Origin: CAZJYI01 sp964550025
Lineage (GTDB): Bacteria > Verrucomicrobiota > Kiritimatiellia > UBA8416 > CAYOBW01
Reading direction: 5' to 3'
DNA length: 64,000 nt
Assembly (NCBI GenBank): GCA_964550025.1
Contig: CAZJYI010000017.1
Coordinates: 1 to 64,000, forward strand
Shown: piece by piece, positions 44,181 to 52,559 of the stretch
Position numbering within the stretch: the first letter of the stretch is position 1
Layout of the letters: every line of letters starts with the position of its first letter
Program-made: the position numbers and the translations under genes
The notes under the pieces: generated by a model
What the model was told of the DNA's origin: nothing
Seen by the model: only the letters and a program-made list of their open reading frames with translations
Database searches by the model: none

Positions 44181-44206
44181 ATATTAAGGCGGGCCGTACT
44201 TGTCAA
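44178..44206 (-). promoter_or_regulatory. Sigma-70-type promoter of the feo operon
   Basis: Read on the - strand: TTGACA (44201-44206), 17-base spacer, TATGTT (44178-44183), about 150 bases upstream of the first gene. The -35 is perfect. The 44207-44380 stretch beyond it has no supported gene. Confidence 0.6.
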
Positions 44207-44380
44207 CCCTCCTTTTCGTGCTTTTCCGCTTGAGAGGTGGATTGCCAAAAACCGTTAGTGGAATGCCACAGAAGGCACAGTGCAGCATAGGCGCAACCAG
44301 AGACGGGAACAACCACGGATCACACTGATACCACGAATCGGAAAGGTCCACGGACTTGATCCGATGCAAGCCGTTTGAGC

Positions 44381-45763
44381 CTACGGCGACTGCCGGTGGC
44401 TGTGCGACGGTGCCAGAGCGAGCAAAGCCATGGAGGTGCTGTAGAGGCACCCGCCCGCGCTGCCCCAGCGGTCGTCCGCGCGCCAGGTTCCCTTGCCGTC
44501 CCCCGCTGATTGCTGCCGCGCGGCGAGAGAAGACCGGTTTGCCGCGAGAGCGCCGCGGAAGGCGTCCGGGCCGGCCTCTGTCAGGGCAGAGGAGTGGAAG
44601 TAGGCCCCGTAGTAGTCATCGGGTGTCTCTCCCGCAAGCCGGCTGACGCCCCGCACGACCCGGGCCTTGAGATCCGGATCGACAGGAATGTCCAGGTTCT
44701 GAGTCGCAAGCAGGCAATACGCTCCCATCATGGTCACGGTGTTGGGACCTTCCGGGTAGTGCTGTGTGCGCTCATACCCGAAGAAGCCTCTGCCGTCCAC
44801 GGTTCCCGACATCCAGTGCAACGCCTGGCGAAGGGGGACCCTGTTCTCCCTCCAGCCCAGCCGGTCGGCGAGTAGAAGAGACTGCACCTGCCACGCGGTG
44901 ACGGACGTATTCGGCAGGTCTTGCCGGCCGGCGGCGTATCCCCACCCGCCTGAGTGCGACTGGCGGCTGCGAATGAAGGTCAGCGCCCTGGCTATGGGAG
45001 CGCGCAGAGCTTCGTCCCGCGTCACGCAGTAGGTCTCCAGCAGGGCGAGTGTGGCGATCCCCTGGTTGTACATGGTTCCGTCGAAGTCTTTGCCGAATCG
45101 GCCATCGTCCGCCTGTCCCCGAAGAAGGAACGTCGCGGCCCGTGAAAGGGGAGTTCCGGTCTCCGAAGCACTCCGCTCCGACCGCGTGATGGCCAGGATG
45201 GCGAGTCCGTTCAGTGCCGGTGCGTATTCCGGCTGTCCGCCCAGTTCCTCTACGTTCCACCCGCCCGAGGCAGTCTGCTTTGCCAGCAGCCAGTCGATTC
45301 CCTTGCCTACGGCATTGACCTGCGCCGTCGCTCCCACGGGTTGCTCCGCGCCGCTCCTTGCGAGGCGATGCACGAGCAACGCGCCTCCCGGCAGGACGAG
45401 CAGGGCGGCGGCAATGCGCACGAGCCGCGGCGTGGCAAGGGAGAACCAGCGTGTGTTGTCCTTGTCAGCATCCTTGTTGCGGGGACGGAGGCTGTGTAAG
45501 CCGTCCCTCCATGCCCTTTGCGGGATTCGCTCCAGGATGCCTGGGACGAGATCGCGCGTGTCCGGCGTGTCCGCCGATGGCCGCAGCATGCCCAGTGTCT
45601 CTCGTGCGTCGGTCGCGATGGCCCGGCACGGCGTGCACCGGCTCAAGTGCTGCCGGGCGGCTTCGGCCTCGTCTGCCGTCTCCCCGTCCACGGCAAAGGC
45701 GACGACGTCCTCGGGCAGCGGGCAGCCTTCCCTCCGGTCCCGCGTCTCGCTATCGGTCTTCAT
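44381..45763 (-). CDS. Anti-sigma factor with terpene-cyclase-like toroid domain
   Basis: A 460-residue protein. The cytoplasmic N-terminus has a zinc-finger anti-sigma motif (His39, Cys43, Cys46; Cys14 as possible fourth ligand). A membrane helix spans about 113-134. The remaining 320 residues contain repeated helices with Gly-Gly-Trp or Gly-Phe-Phe-Gly turns (Ser-Gly-Gly-Trp-Asn, Asp-Gly-Arg-Phe-Gly, Ser-Gly-Gly-Trp-Gly-Tyr, Arg-Gly-Phe-Phe-Gly-Tyr). This is the alpha/alpha toroid of the prenyltransferase/squalene-oxidase superfamily. It overlaps the sigma gene by 14 bases, which fits a sigma/anti-sigma pair; the frame extends upstream to 45877 but ATG 45763 is the natural start. The toroid presumably faces the periplasm and senses or binds a ligand; no catalytic Asp motif is evident. 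Confidence 0.75.
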   Translation of the reverse strand: MKTDSETRDRREGCPLPEDVVAFAVDGETADEAEAARQHLSRCTPCRAIATDARETLGMLRPSADTPDTRDLVPGILERIPQRAWRDGLHSLRPRNKDADKDNTRWFSLATPRLVRIAAALLVLPGGALLVHRLARSGAEQPVGATAQVNAVGKGIDWLLAKQTASGGWNVEELGGQPEYAPALNGLAILAITRSERSASETGTPLSRAATFLLRGQADDGRFGKDFDGTMYNQGIATLALLETYCVTRDEALRAPIARALTFIRSRQSHSGGWGYAAGRQDLPNTSVTAWQVQSLLLADRLGWRENRVPLRQALHWMSGTVDGRGFFGYERTQHYPEGPNTVTMMGAYCLLATQNLDIPVDPDLKARVVRGVSRLAGETPDDYYGAYFHSSALTEAGPDAFRGALAANRSSLAARQQSAGDGKGTWRADDRWGSAGGCLYSTSMALLALAPSHSHRQSP

Positions 45764-46316
45764 CGGCCAATGCCTCTCTGAGCTTTCTGAGTGCGTGGAA
45801 CATGCGGGTCTTGACCGTTCCGAGGGGAACGTCGAGCACGTCCGCGATTTCGCGGTACTTGAATCCCTGGTAGACACTCATTACCACAACCGTTCGCATC
45901 TCATCCGTGAGCTGGTTCAGTGCTTCCGAAGCGCGGGCCTTCGCCTCGTCGAGCGCGTCCGTACCTGCCGGACGCCGGAACTCCGCGTCTCCCGCCAATT
46001 TGTCGTAGGCCTTCTTTCTCCGGCCGAGCGCCCGGCAATGATCCACCCAGGTTCTCCGGGCCAGCATGTAAAGAAACGTCGTGAACTTCGCCGTGGGCTG
46101 GTACTTATTCCGGTACTTGAACAGCCTCACGAACGTTTCCTGCGCCAGATCCTCGGCACTGCTATAATCGCCCATGCGGCCGAAAAAGTTCACGAGCCCA
46201 TCCTGATGCCTTCGCACCAGCGTGGTGAAGGCGTCCCTGTCGCGCTTCGCCACGAGGGCCATCAGCGATTCATCCGGCATCGAGAGGGCCGCTTCTTCCT
46301 GTGGTTGCTGCGTCAT
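45750..46316 (-). CDS. ECF-type RNA polymerase sigma factor
   Basis: A 188-residue sigma factor. Region 2 is visible at about residues 25-95 (Asp-Leu-Ala-Gln-Glu-Thr-Phe-Val-Arg-Leu-Phe, then Phe-Thr-Thr-Phe-Leu-Tyr-Met-Leu-Ala-Arg). Region 4 is at about 130-185 (Tyr-Arg-Glu-Ile-Ala-Asp-Val-Leu, then Gly-Thr-Val-Lys-Thr-Arg-Met). It directs RNA polymerase to promoters of an envelope or stress regulon. It is first of a two-gene unit with the anti-sigma gene, whose ATG lies inside this frame. Start 46316 is the only ATG in place; another ATG lies 12 codons inside (Met-Pro-Asp-Glu-Ser), which cannot be excluded. Confidence 0.88.
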   Translation of the reverse strand: MTQQPQEEAALSMPDESLMALVAKRDRDAFTTLVRRHQDGLVNFFGRMGDYSSAEDLAQETFVRLFKYRNKYQPTAKFTTFLYMLARRTWVDHCRALGRRKKAYDKLAGDAEFRRPAGTDALDEAKARASEALNQLTDEMRTVVVMSVYQGFKYREIADVLDVPLGTVKTRMFHALRKLREALADEDR

Positions 46317-46501
46317 TTCCGTCCTGTTTCATGGCCCGCATCATGGACCATTCACGCCGGCCATGCGATTACGGACGCGAGCATCGCATGCGAACGGCGT
46401 CGCATGTCCGCTGCGGATTCATGCAAGTTGACACGGTTCGCGTACAGTGTTCCTTAGCTGCCCGGGAATGGCAAACGAAAGGTGATGATGCAGCACCATC
46501 C

Positions 46502-46645
46502 CTGTAGCCCGCTTCCATGTCGCGCCGCAGCTTCTCAGCGAAGGCGGATGCCGGAAGCGGGCTGAAACTGGCACGAAGACCCCTCGTTGGGGGGAAGCCC
46601 GCGCTTCCGCCCGTGGCGGACGGGCTACAGGCTTTCGCAACGGGA
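46502..46645. repeat. Dispersed hairpin-rich intergenic repeat
   Basis: CTGTAGCCCG (46502-46511) pairs with CGGGCTACAG (46621-46630), and AGCCCGCTTCC (46506-46516) pairs with GGAAGCGGGCT (46553-46563). The flank GCTTTCGCAACGG (46631 onward) is the complement of the motif CCGTTGCGGAAAGC seen near 50,217 and 61,259. The surrounding 46317-46749 gap otherwise has no gene. Confidence 0.6.
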
Positions 46646-46697
46646 ACGGAGCGAATTCGATGCGTCAGCTCTGCCTCTTTCCGCATGCGTCACTGCA

Positions 46698-46714
46698 ATA
46701 TCCCCTGGGGGTAT
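46698..46714. promoter_or_regulatory. Possible CsoR/RcnR-like operator
   Basis: ATATCCCC-T-GGGGGTAT is a 7-of-8 inverted repeat with a G/C tract flanked by AT. That is the general form of operators bound by CsoR/RcnR-type metal sensors. It lies 36 bases before the start of the next gene. No such regulator is encoded in the window. Confidence 0.3.
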
Positions 46715-46749
46715 CTCGTTATCTGAAAAAGCGTGGGGGAGGTCTGTCT

Positions 46750-49700
46750 ATGAAAAGAGACGCGATCCGGCGGTGTGGCCGTAGTGTGGCGGCGTGGCTT
46801 GCCGCGGGGTGCCTTTCCACTTGTGTTTTGCATGCCGGGGCCGGCACGCCGTGGATGCAGTTTGCGAATGAGACGGTCCTTGACCGCCTGTCGCTTGTCA
46901 TGTCCAACACGAACCTCGATGGCGAAACCGACTACAAAGCGAACTTCTCGGGCTGTTGTCTTTCGCCTTCGCGCGACGAATTGCTGATTGCGATCAACCG
47001 GTCAGAGAACTTCAGCAAGCCGCCGGCCATCCAGGTCTACGATAGGGCCGGGAACTACCTGCGGCACATCAGCCTGAACGACTTCAACGACGTGGAGGGG
47101 TTGTGCCTCTACGACGCCGCGCGCAACGTGTACGCGCTCGTCGATGAATCGGTGAACGATATCACGCTCGTGACAATCACGAACGGAACAACTGCCATCG
47201 CCAAGTCTGAAGGCGTCGTGCTGGCAACCGGTATCGCTCCCGGCGCCGACGGCCTGGAAGGTGTCACCTACGACACGACCCGGGACGTGTTCTATGTCGT
47301 TCAGGAGCTCCCCATGGCGGTGTTCCAGGTCTCGACAAATGGCGGCAGTGTCGTCTCCGAAGAGCTGTTTCACGCACCCAGCGTTCTCGCCGGTCTCTGC
47401 ACCGATCTGGCCGACATTCGATATGATCCTTCGAGCGATCACCTGTTTCTCTTGAGCGACGAAAGCAAACTGATTGTGGAGTGCGAACGGGATGGCACCA
47501 TCATTGCCACGCGCCCCATTGCGGGGACGCAGCCGGAGGGCATCGCGCTGGTTCCCGGGGAACCGTGGATCTACCTCTGTGGGGAGCCGAACGAGCTGTA
47601 CGGCTACGAAGTAGCCGCACTTTCACAGGACATTGCCGAAGGATCGCAGGTTGATCTGACCGTCATCCTGAACACTCCCGCCACAAACGTTGTCTCCGCG
47701 GGCTGGAGCGTCACGAGCGCGACGGCTTCGCCCGGGCTGGATTTCGCCCTGCCCTCCACGGGGACGCTGACCTTCGCGGTGGGAACGAGTTGTGCCACTG
47801 TGAGCGTCCACGCGCTGCCCGATACGGAGGTCGAAGGCGACGAAGTGCTGCGCGTTAGCCTGACCAACGCCGCGGGTGCCATGCTCGGAACTGACGACGT
47901 GCACCTGCTCAACACTGTCAATGCGCCGGCCGCGATGCCCATGCTCGACGACGTCCCGTTCGACTGTGCCGAGGTGCCGACAGCTACCCCGTCGTTTGTC
48001 TTCATGTCCGAAGATCCCGATGGTGTGGCCGATATCGCCTACCAGCTGCGCTGGTCGACGGATGCCGCCTTCAGCAATAGCATCACGCTTCGCGATTCGG
48101 ATGCGGATGCAGGTTTCGAGAACGTTGAAGACGGTGGCGACGGCAATCCCTACACGGGGGGAGAGCGTGTTCGTTTCTCCATGCAACCTGGCGACGCCTT
48201 GCCAGACACGCCCGCGGGGCAGGCCGTCTACTGGCAGGTTCGGGGGCGGGACGTTGCCGCGGGGAACGGCTCGGGAGAGTGGGGCACCTGGAGCTCAGCG
48301 CAGTCCTTCCGGGTCAACAGCGGTCTGGCGCGGTCACGATGGGGTCAGGTGACGGAAACGCAGTTTGCGGGCGGCATCCTGGATGGCACGGCTACGAGCT
48401 CGAATGGTGTCGTTCTGGGGGACGCCGAGATCACGTTCGACAACGCGGGGGGCGGCAAAATCGACAACGGCACGTCGATCGTCATCCCGGGCTTCGCTGT
48501 GGCGGACATGCCCAACCGCATCCTGGTCGTCGGGCTCTCTGTGCGCGATAACGTGTCGGTCAGCTCCATCACCTATGCCGGCAGTGCGCTGACACAACTG
48601 GATGCCGTGCAGAACGGTTCCGTGATTGGCGCTCAGATCTGGTACCTGCTCAACCCACCGGCAACGACGGGACAGGTGGCGGTGACCTTTGCCGGTAACG
48701 CCAGGGCGGTGGCGGGCGTCGCGTCCTGGTACCACGTAGACCCGTCAAGTCCGTTCGGCAGCGTGGCCAAGGCAACCGGCAGGGGCCTGGAGGCATCCGT
48801 GGTTGCCTCGGGAGAGACCGATAGCGTGATTGTTGACACGGTTGGCCTTGCATTTGCTGCGAGGCCCGTTGCAAGGGGAGAACGGACACAACTTTGGGGG
48901 GACTATGTCACTGGCAGTGGTTTCCCCCGGCCCATGGTTGCAGGGGCGGGCAGTCACCGCGGCGGTGCGGCTTCGGTGACGCTGACCTGGACGTGGCAGG
49001 ATTTCTGGCAGAGAAACCGCGACTGGGCGGTTATTGCCGTTCCACTGCAATGTGCGCCGAGCGCGCGCGGCACGATCGTCTCTCCGGCAATCGAGTTGGC
49101 GTGGCAGCCCCCGGTCGTCAAGTGGCATGAGCTCGCGTTCCTGGACGACGAAACGGATGGGAGCATCTGCTATGATGTGCAGTATGGGGTCGGCGATGCC
49201 TGGCGCAATACGGCCCTTACCAACCTGTTGACCTCACCCGTCGACTTGAGCGGGCTGGATCCGGTTGCTCACGGCAAGATCAGATTGAGGGCAACGTTGA
49301 CGCGAGACACCGACACACCGCGCCTGGTGGAGTGGGGGGTGACGTGGATGTCCACGGCCACGTGTACCGTGCACGTGGCATCCGAGTATGGCGGACTGTC
49401 GCCCGATGCTGATGTTCTGTCCGTGTCGAACGGCACCGTTTTGTGGCTGGCCGTTACCAACTCGCCCGTGGCGGTCGGGCAGGCGACGCAGTACGTATGC
49501 CGGGGATGGACACAGACGGGGTGTGATCCTCCGTCCGGAGCCGGCAATGCCACCGCACCGTACGCGGTCACCAACCATGCGCTCCTCACCTGGCAGTGGC
49601 AGACGCAGTACTGGGTGTCCGCGACCGCCGGAGAGGGTGGGGGAGTTGACGGGGGGAACACGTGGGTCCCCCGCGGGTCCAACGCCGTGACCGTGGCTCT

Positions 49701-50208
49701 GCCCGACTCGTACTACGAATTCGATCGGTGGAGCGGGGACGTCGATTCCGGTGCTCGGCGGAGCGCTGGTGTGACGACGGCCGTCGATTCGGCCAAGAGT
49801 TTGTACGCGACTTTCACGCCTGAACTGGCCACCAATGCGACGCCGAAGCCGTGGCTGGCCGGGCACTACGGCCCGTCCAACGACTTTGACAGCCTGGCGC
49901 TCGCGGACACGGACGGCGACGGCATGCCCGCCTGGGGCGAATACCGTGCGGGAACGATACCGACGAATCGGCTGTCCGTGCTGCGCATGACACGGTGCGC
50001 GCGTGGAACGGGAGGAACAGAAGTTTGCTGGTCGAGCGTGACAACAAGGAACTACGCCGTCTACTGTTCGACGGATCTATCGCAACCGTGGCCGCTGGCC
50101 GCACTGGCCAGCAACCTGCCGGGATCGGCGACCGGCACGAATACGTTCGTGGACCCGGAACAGCCTCTTTCACCACGCTACTACCGCATCGAAACCGCGG
50201 CTCCGTAG
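46750..50208 (+). CDS. Large secreted protein with SdiA-regulated-type propeller
   Basis: A 1,152-residue exported protein. ATG 46750 follows GGGGGAGG and gives a basic N-terminus with a hydrophobic signal (about 12-30). Residues about 35-310 resemble the SdiA-regulated (YjiK-like) beta-propeller: Asp-Val-Glu-Gly-Leu-Cys, Asp-Gly-Leu-Glu-Gly-Val-Thr-Tyr and Gln-Pro-Glu-Gly-Ile-Ala-Leu repeat at propeller spacing. A Calx-beta-like unit (about 310-400), a fibronectin-like unit and a beta-sandwich region follow. Near the C-terminus is Asp-Thr-Asp-Gly-Asp-Gly-Met-Pro, a calcium-binding type-3 repeat, then a short module typical of secreted Verrucomicrobia/Kiritimatiellota proteins. Function is unknown; the family name does not imply SdiA control here. 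It stands alone between the sigma unit and the transport operon. Confidence 0.82.
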   Translation: MKRDAIRRCGRSVAAWLAAGCLSTCVLHAGAGTPWMQFANETVLDRLSLVMSNTNLDGETDYKANFSGCCLSPSRDELLIAINRSENFSKPPAIQVYDRAGNYLRHISLNDFNDVEGLCLYDAARNVYALVDESVNDITLVTITNGTTAIAKSEGVVLATGIAPGADGLEGVTYDTTRDVFYVVQELPMAVFQVSTNGGSVVSEELFHAPSVLAGLCTDLADIRYDPSSDHLFLLSDESKLIVECERDGTIIATRPIAGTQPEGIALVPGEPWIYLCGEPNELYGYEVAALSQDIAEGSQVDLTVILNTPATNVVSAGWSVTSATASPGLDFALPSTGTLTFAVGTSCATVSVHALPDTEVEGDEVLRVSLTNAAGAMLGTDDVHLLNTVNAPAAMPMLDDVPFDCAEVPTATPSFVFMSEDPDGVADIAYQLRWSTDAAFSNSITLRDSDADAGFENVEDGGDGNPYTGGERVRFSMQPGDALPDTPAGQAVYWQVRGRDVAAGNGSGEWGTWSSAQSFRVNSGLARSRWGQVTETQFAGGILDGTATSSNGVVLGDAEITFDNAGGGKIDNGTSIVIPGFAVADMPNRILVVGLSVRDNVSVSSITYAGSALTQLDAVQNGSVIGAQIWYLLNPPATTGQVAVTFAGNARAVAGVASWYHVDPSSPFGSVAKATGRGLEASVVASGETDSVIVDTVGLAFAARPVARGERTQLWGDYVTGSGFPRPMVAGAGSHRGGAASVTLTWTWQDFWQRNRDWAVIAVPLQCAPSARGTIVSPAIELAWQPPVVKWHELAFLDDETDGSICYDVQYGVGDAWRNTALTNLLTSPVDLSGLDPVAHGKIRLRATLTRDTDTPRLVEWGVTWMSTATCTVHVASEYGGLSPDADVLSVSNGTVLWLAVTNSPVAVGQATQYVCRGWTQTGCDPPSGAGNATAPYAVTNHALLTWQWQTQYWVSATAGEGGGVDGGNTWVPRGSNAVTVALPDSYYEFDRWSGDVDSGARRSAGVTTAVDSAKSLYATFTPELATNATPKPWLAGHYGPSNDFDSLALADTDGDGMPAWGEYRAGTIPTNRLSVLRMTRCARGTGGTEVCWSSVTTRNYAVYCSTDLSQPWPLAALASNLPGSATGTNTFVDPEQPLSPRYYRIETAAP

Positions 50209-50211
50209 CCG

Positions 50212-50258
50212 GTTCCTGTTGCGGAAAGCCAGTACTCATCGGGGTCCGCAACAGGAAC
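50212..50258 (+). terminator. Perfect 14-bp hairpin after the propeller gene
   Basis: GTTCCTGTTGCGGA (50212-50225) and TCCGCAACAGGAAC (50245-50258) form a perfect stem with a 19-base loop, four bases after the stop. The left arm and loop contain the dispersed motif TTGCGGAAAGCCAGTA, also present at about 61,262. There is no T tract; it may be a repeat used as terminator. Confidence 0.5.
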
Positions 50259-50342
50259 TGACTCAAGGACCCCTGAGACGGGGAAAGCAGATTCCCCCAG
50301 GACCGCGGACTGAGGTTTCAGGCTTCGGGTTTCAGGTTTCAG

Positions 50343-50486
50343 TATCCCGCGCGCGACGCAGGTATCCGCATCCGCGACGTCACCGTCTCCGGAGTCGACC
50401 TGCACGGCATATATGTTGGCAGTCGTGATTCACTGGTGGACTCGTGCCTTGTGAATGTCGCCGGAGACGACGGCATCCATGCCACA
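50343..50486 (+). pseudogene. Remnant of a right-handed beta-helix protein
   Basis: One frame of about 48 codons reads as beta-helix coils: Gly-Ile-Arg-Ile-Arg-Asp-Val-Thr-Val-Ser-Gly, then Gly-Ile-Tyr-Val-Gly, Val-Asp-Ser-Cys-Leu-Val and Gly-Asp-Asp-Gly-Ile-His-Ala. This is the pattern of parallel beta-helix (pectate-lyase-like) repeats. It has no start, and the similarity ends at about 50486. The rest of 50260-50660 is noncoding, with short GGTTTCAG repeats at about 50313-50342. Confidence 0.6.
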
Positions 50487-50674
50487 CGCCCCGCTTTCGC
50501 CACAGCCCCGTGCCCGGTCGGAGCGAGGTGTGCGCGAAGCTCTCTCCCCTCTCTATCCGGGCTCTGGGAACGCATCTGCCGGACAGGACACTGGTTGTTG
50601 AGCTGCGAACGCTCCTCTGGTAGCGTTGTTCGCATCCAGTCCGAGTGCCCATTCAACGTACGGCGGGTGGGAGA

Positions 50675-51811
50675 ATGAACGGCGGTTACTCGATCATCTA
50701 TGCGCTGCTACTGGCGGCCTGTCTTGCCGCCCGGGCCGGGGAGGCGGATTATCGCGGGCAGCTTTCATTGTGGACAACGTTGACCGACGAGGACTCCGAG
50801 GTTCAAGTGGGGGCGCGGTATATTGGGGAGCTTTCCCTGTCTGTGGACCTGAACGAGTCATGGCGGTTGAGTGCTGAGGCAGCGGTCGACGCCAACGGAT
50901 ACGGCCTTGTTGACGATCTGCGGGACGTGGAACGCGATGGCGATCTCGATCCGTATCGTCTTTGGCTGCGCCTGGCTTCGCCGCAGTTCGAGGCACGAGG
51001 CGGTCTGCAGAAGATCTGTTTCGGTTCGGCAACACTCCTGCGGCCCTTGATGTGGTTCGACACGCTCGATCCTCGCGATCCCTTGCAGTTGACTGATGGC
51101 GTCTACGGGCTGTTGGGCCGGTATTCCTTTTTGAACAACGCGAGCATCTGGGGGTGGGGGCTCTACGGCAACGACGATCTGCGCGGCTGGGAGGTAGTCC
51201 CTACCGATGACCGTGAGATGGAGTGGGGCGGCCGTGTCCAGGTCCCCGTGGGGACAGGTGAAATGGCGTTTTCCTGTCACCATCGCCGTGCCGATCCCGC
51301 GGGCAGCGCGCTGGACGAGTCCAATCCCGACCAAGCCGCGTTCCCGGAGGACCGGCTGGGACTTGACGGCAAATGGGACATCGGTGTGGGTGTGTGGTTC
51401 GAGGCGGTCCTGACGCGACAGGAGCTGGATCGACCACAGCCGCGCTATCGCCGGCAGGCCGTCGTTGGCTCGGACTATACCTTCAGCGTCGGCAACGGTC
51501 TGCACGTGCTCGGCGAGCACTACGTGAGCGATGTTGCCGAGAGTGCCTTCGGCAGCGGCGACAGCCGGTCGATTTCCGCGCTTTCATTCAGCTATCCGCT
51601 TGGGATGTTTGATACTCTTGCCGCTTTCGCATACTATGACTGGGAGGGAGATACCGGAACTCCGTTGCTTCAATGGCGACGGACCTATGACCATTGGCAG
51701 ATTCACATTAGCGCTTTCGGGACAATCGGTGGAAGGCAGCGCGGCAGCGGCCTCGCGGAGAGCGGGCTGCCCGGCAACGGCATGCGTGCGATGCTGGTCT
51801 TCACTCACTGA
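50675..51811 (+). CDS. Outer-membrane beta-barrel protein, first gene of ABC/LolA operon
   Basis: A 378-residue protein. ATG 50675 directly follows GGTGGGAGA and starts a short signal peptide (hydrophobic residues about 5-17, cleavage near Ala-Arg-Ala-Gly). The rest alternates aromatic and polar residues as amphipathic strands (Ser-Leu-Trp-Thr-Thr-Leu, Trp-Gly-Trp-Gly-Leu-Tyr-Gly and Ala-Phe-Ala-Tyr-Tyr-Asp-Trp), ending Met-Leu-Val-Phe-Thr-His. This suggests a porin-like barrel of about 16 strands. I do not recognise the family. It lies 18 bases before the ATPase gene, in the same operon as two permeases and a LolA-like protein, so it is probably the outer-membrane end of that transporter. 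An alternative reading is a periplasmic beta protein. Confidence 0.7.
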   Translation: MNGGYSIIYALLLAACLAARAGEADYRGQLSLWTTLTDEDSEVQVGARYIGELSLSVDLNESWRLSAEAAVDANGYGLVDDLRDVERDGDLDPYRLWLRLASPQFEARGGLQKICFGSATLLRPLMWFDTLDPRDPLQLTDGVYGLLGRYSFLNNASIWGWGLYGNDDLRGWEVVPTDDREMEWGGRVQVPVGTGEMAFSCHHRRADPAGSALDESNPDQAAFPEDRLGLDGKWDIGVGVWFEAVLTRQELDRPQPRYRRQAVVGSDYTFSVGNGLHVLGEHYVSDVAESAFGSGDSRSISALSFSYPLGMFDTLAAFAYYDWEGDTGTPLLQWRRTYDHWQIHISAFGTIGGRQRGSGLAESGLPGNGMRAMLVFTH

Positions 51812-51829
51812 CTAGCAGGAGAGGATCAC

Positions 51830-52558
51830 GTGGACAGTTCGGCGATCGTCAGCATACAGGGGCTGGTCAAGCGCTTCCCCGTCGGAGGCGGCCATTTCAC
51901 GGCGCTAAAGGATGTGAGCCTCACGTTCCACAAGGGCGAATTCACGGGAGTGGTTGGGCCGAGCGGCTCGGGAAAGACAACGTTGTTGAATATCATCGGA
52001 TCGCTGGACAAGCAGTCGGAAGGAACGGTCACGGTATTGGGGCATTCCATCGGGTCGCTTTCGCACAAGCGGGCGGCCCGTATGCGGGCTGAGCATCTTG
52101 GCTTCATCTTCCAGACGTACAATCTGCTGCCGGTCTACACGGTCTTCGAGAACGTGGAATTCCCGCTGCTCTTGTTGGGAGTACCGGACAAAGAACGCGA
52201 GAAGGCGGTGATGGAAGCCGTGGCGTCCGTGGGGCTTTCCGGCAAGGTCGAGTCGCGTCCCGCACAGCTTTCGGGCGGGGAATGTCAGCGCGTTGCCATA
52301 GCACGGGCCATGGTACGCAAGCCCAAGATCGTGCTTGCGGACGAGCCGACTGCCAACCTGGACGCGGAGAACTCCCATCACATTCTGCGGACCATGGCGA
52401 AGCTGAATGCGGAGCTGGACACCACGTTCATCTTTTCGACGCACGACGAGAAGGTGATCCAGTACATTCGGCGGAAGATAACGCTGGAAGACGGACGCGT
52501 TGCGGCCGACGAGACAATGGCGCCGCGGAACAGCGAAGACGCGGCGAACCGAGACTGA
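51830..52558 (+). CDS. LolD/MacB-type ABC transporter ATPase
   Basis: A 242-residue nucleotide-binding subunit. The GTG start at 51830 is set by AGGAGAGG (51818-51825). Walker A is Gly-Pro-Ser-Gly-Ser-Gly-Lys-Thr-Thr (about residues 43-51), the signature is Leu-Ser-Gly-Gly-Glu (near 147), Walker B is Ile-Val-Leu-Ala-Asp-Glu-Pro-Thr (about 165-172) and the switch His is in Ser-Thr-His-Asp (about 203). The sequence type is that of LolD and MacB ATPases, which couple ATP hydrolysis to extraction or mechanotransmission of lipids, lipoproteins or peptides at the inner membrane. It is followed after one base by the first permease. Confidence 0.92.
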   Translation: MDSSAIVSIQGLVKRFPVGGGHFTALKDVSLTFHKGEFTGVVGPSGSGKTTLLNIIGSLDKQSEGTVTVLGHSIGSLSHKRAARMRAEHLGFIFQTYNLLPVYTVFENVEFPLLLLGVPDKEREKAVMEAVASVGLSGKVESRPAQLSGGECQRVAIARAMVRKPKIVLADEPTANLDAENSHHILRTMAKLNAELDTTFIFSTHDEKVIQYIRRKITLEDGRVAADETMAPRNSEDAANRD

Positions 52559-52559
52559 C

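Noticed and set aside
44184..44450. 88-codon frame on the - strand upstream of the feo genes
   Set aside because: It covers the promoter and intergenic region with no ribosome site or family.
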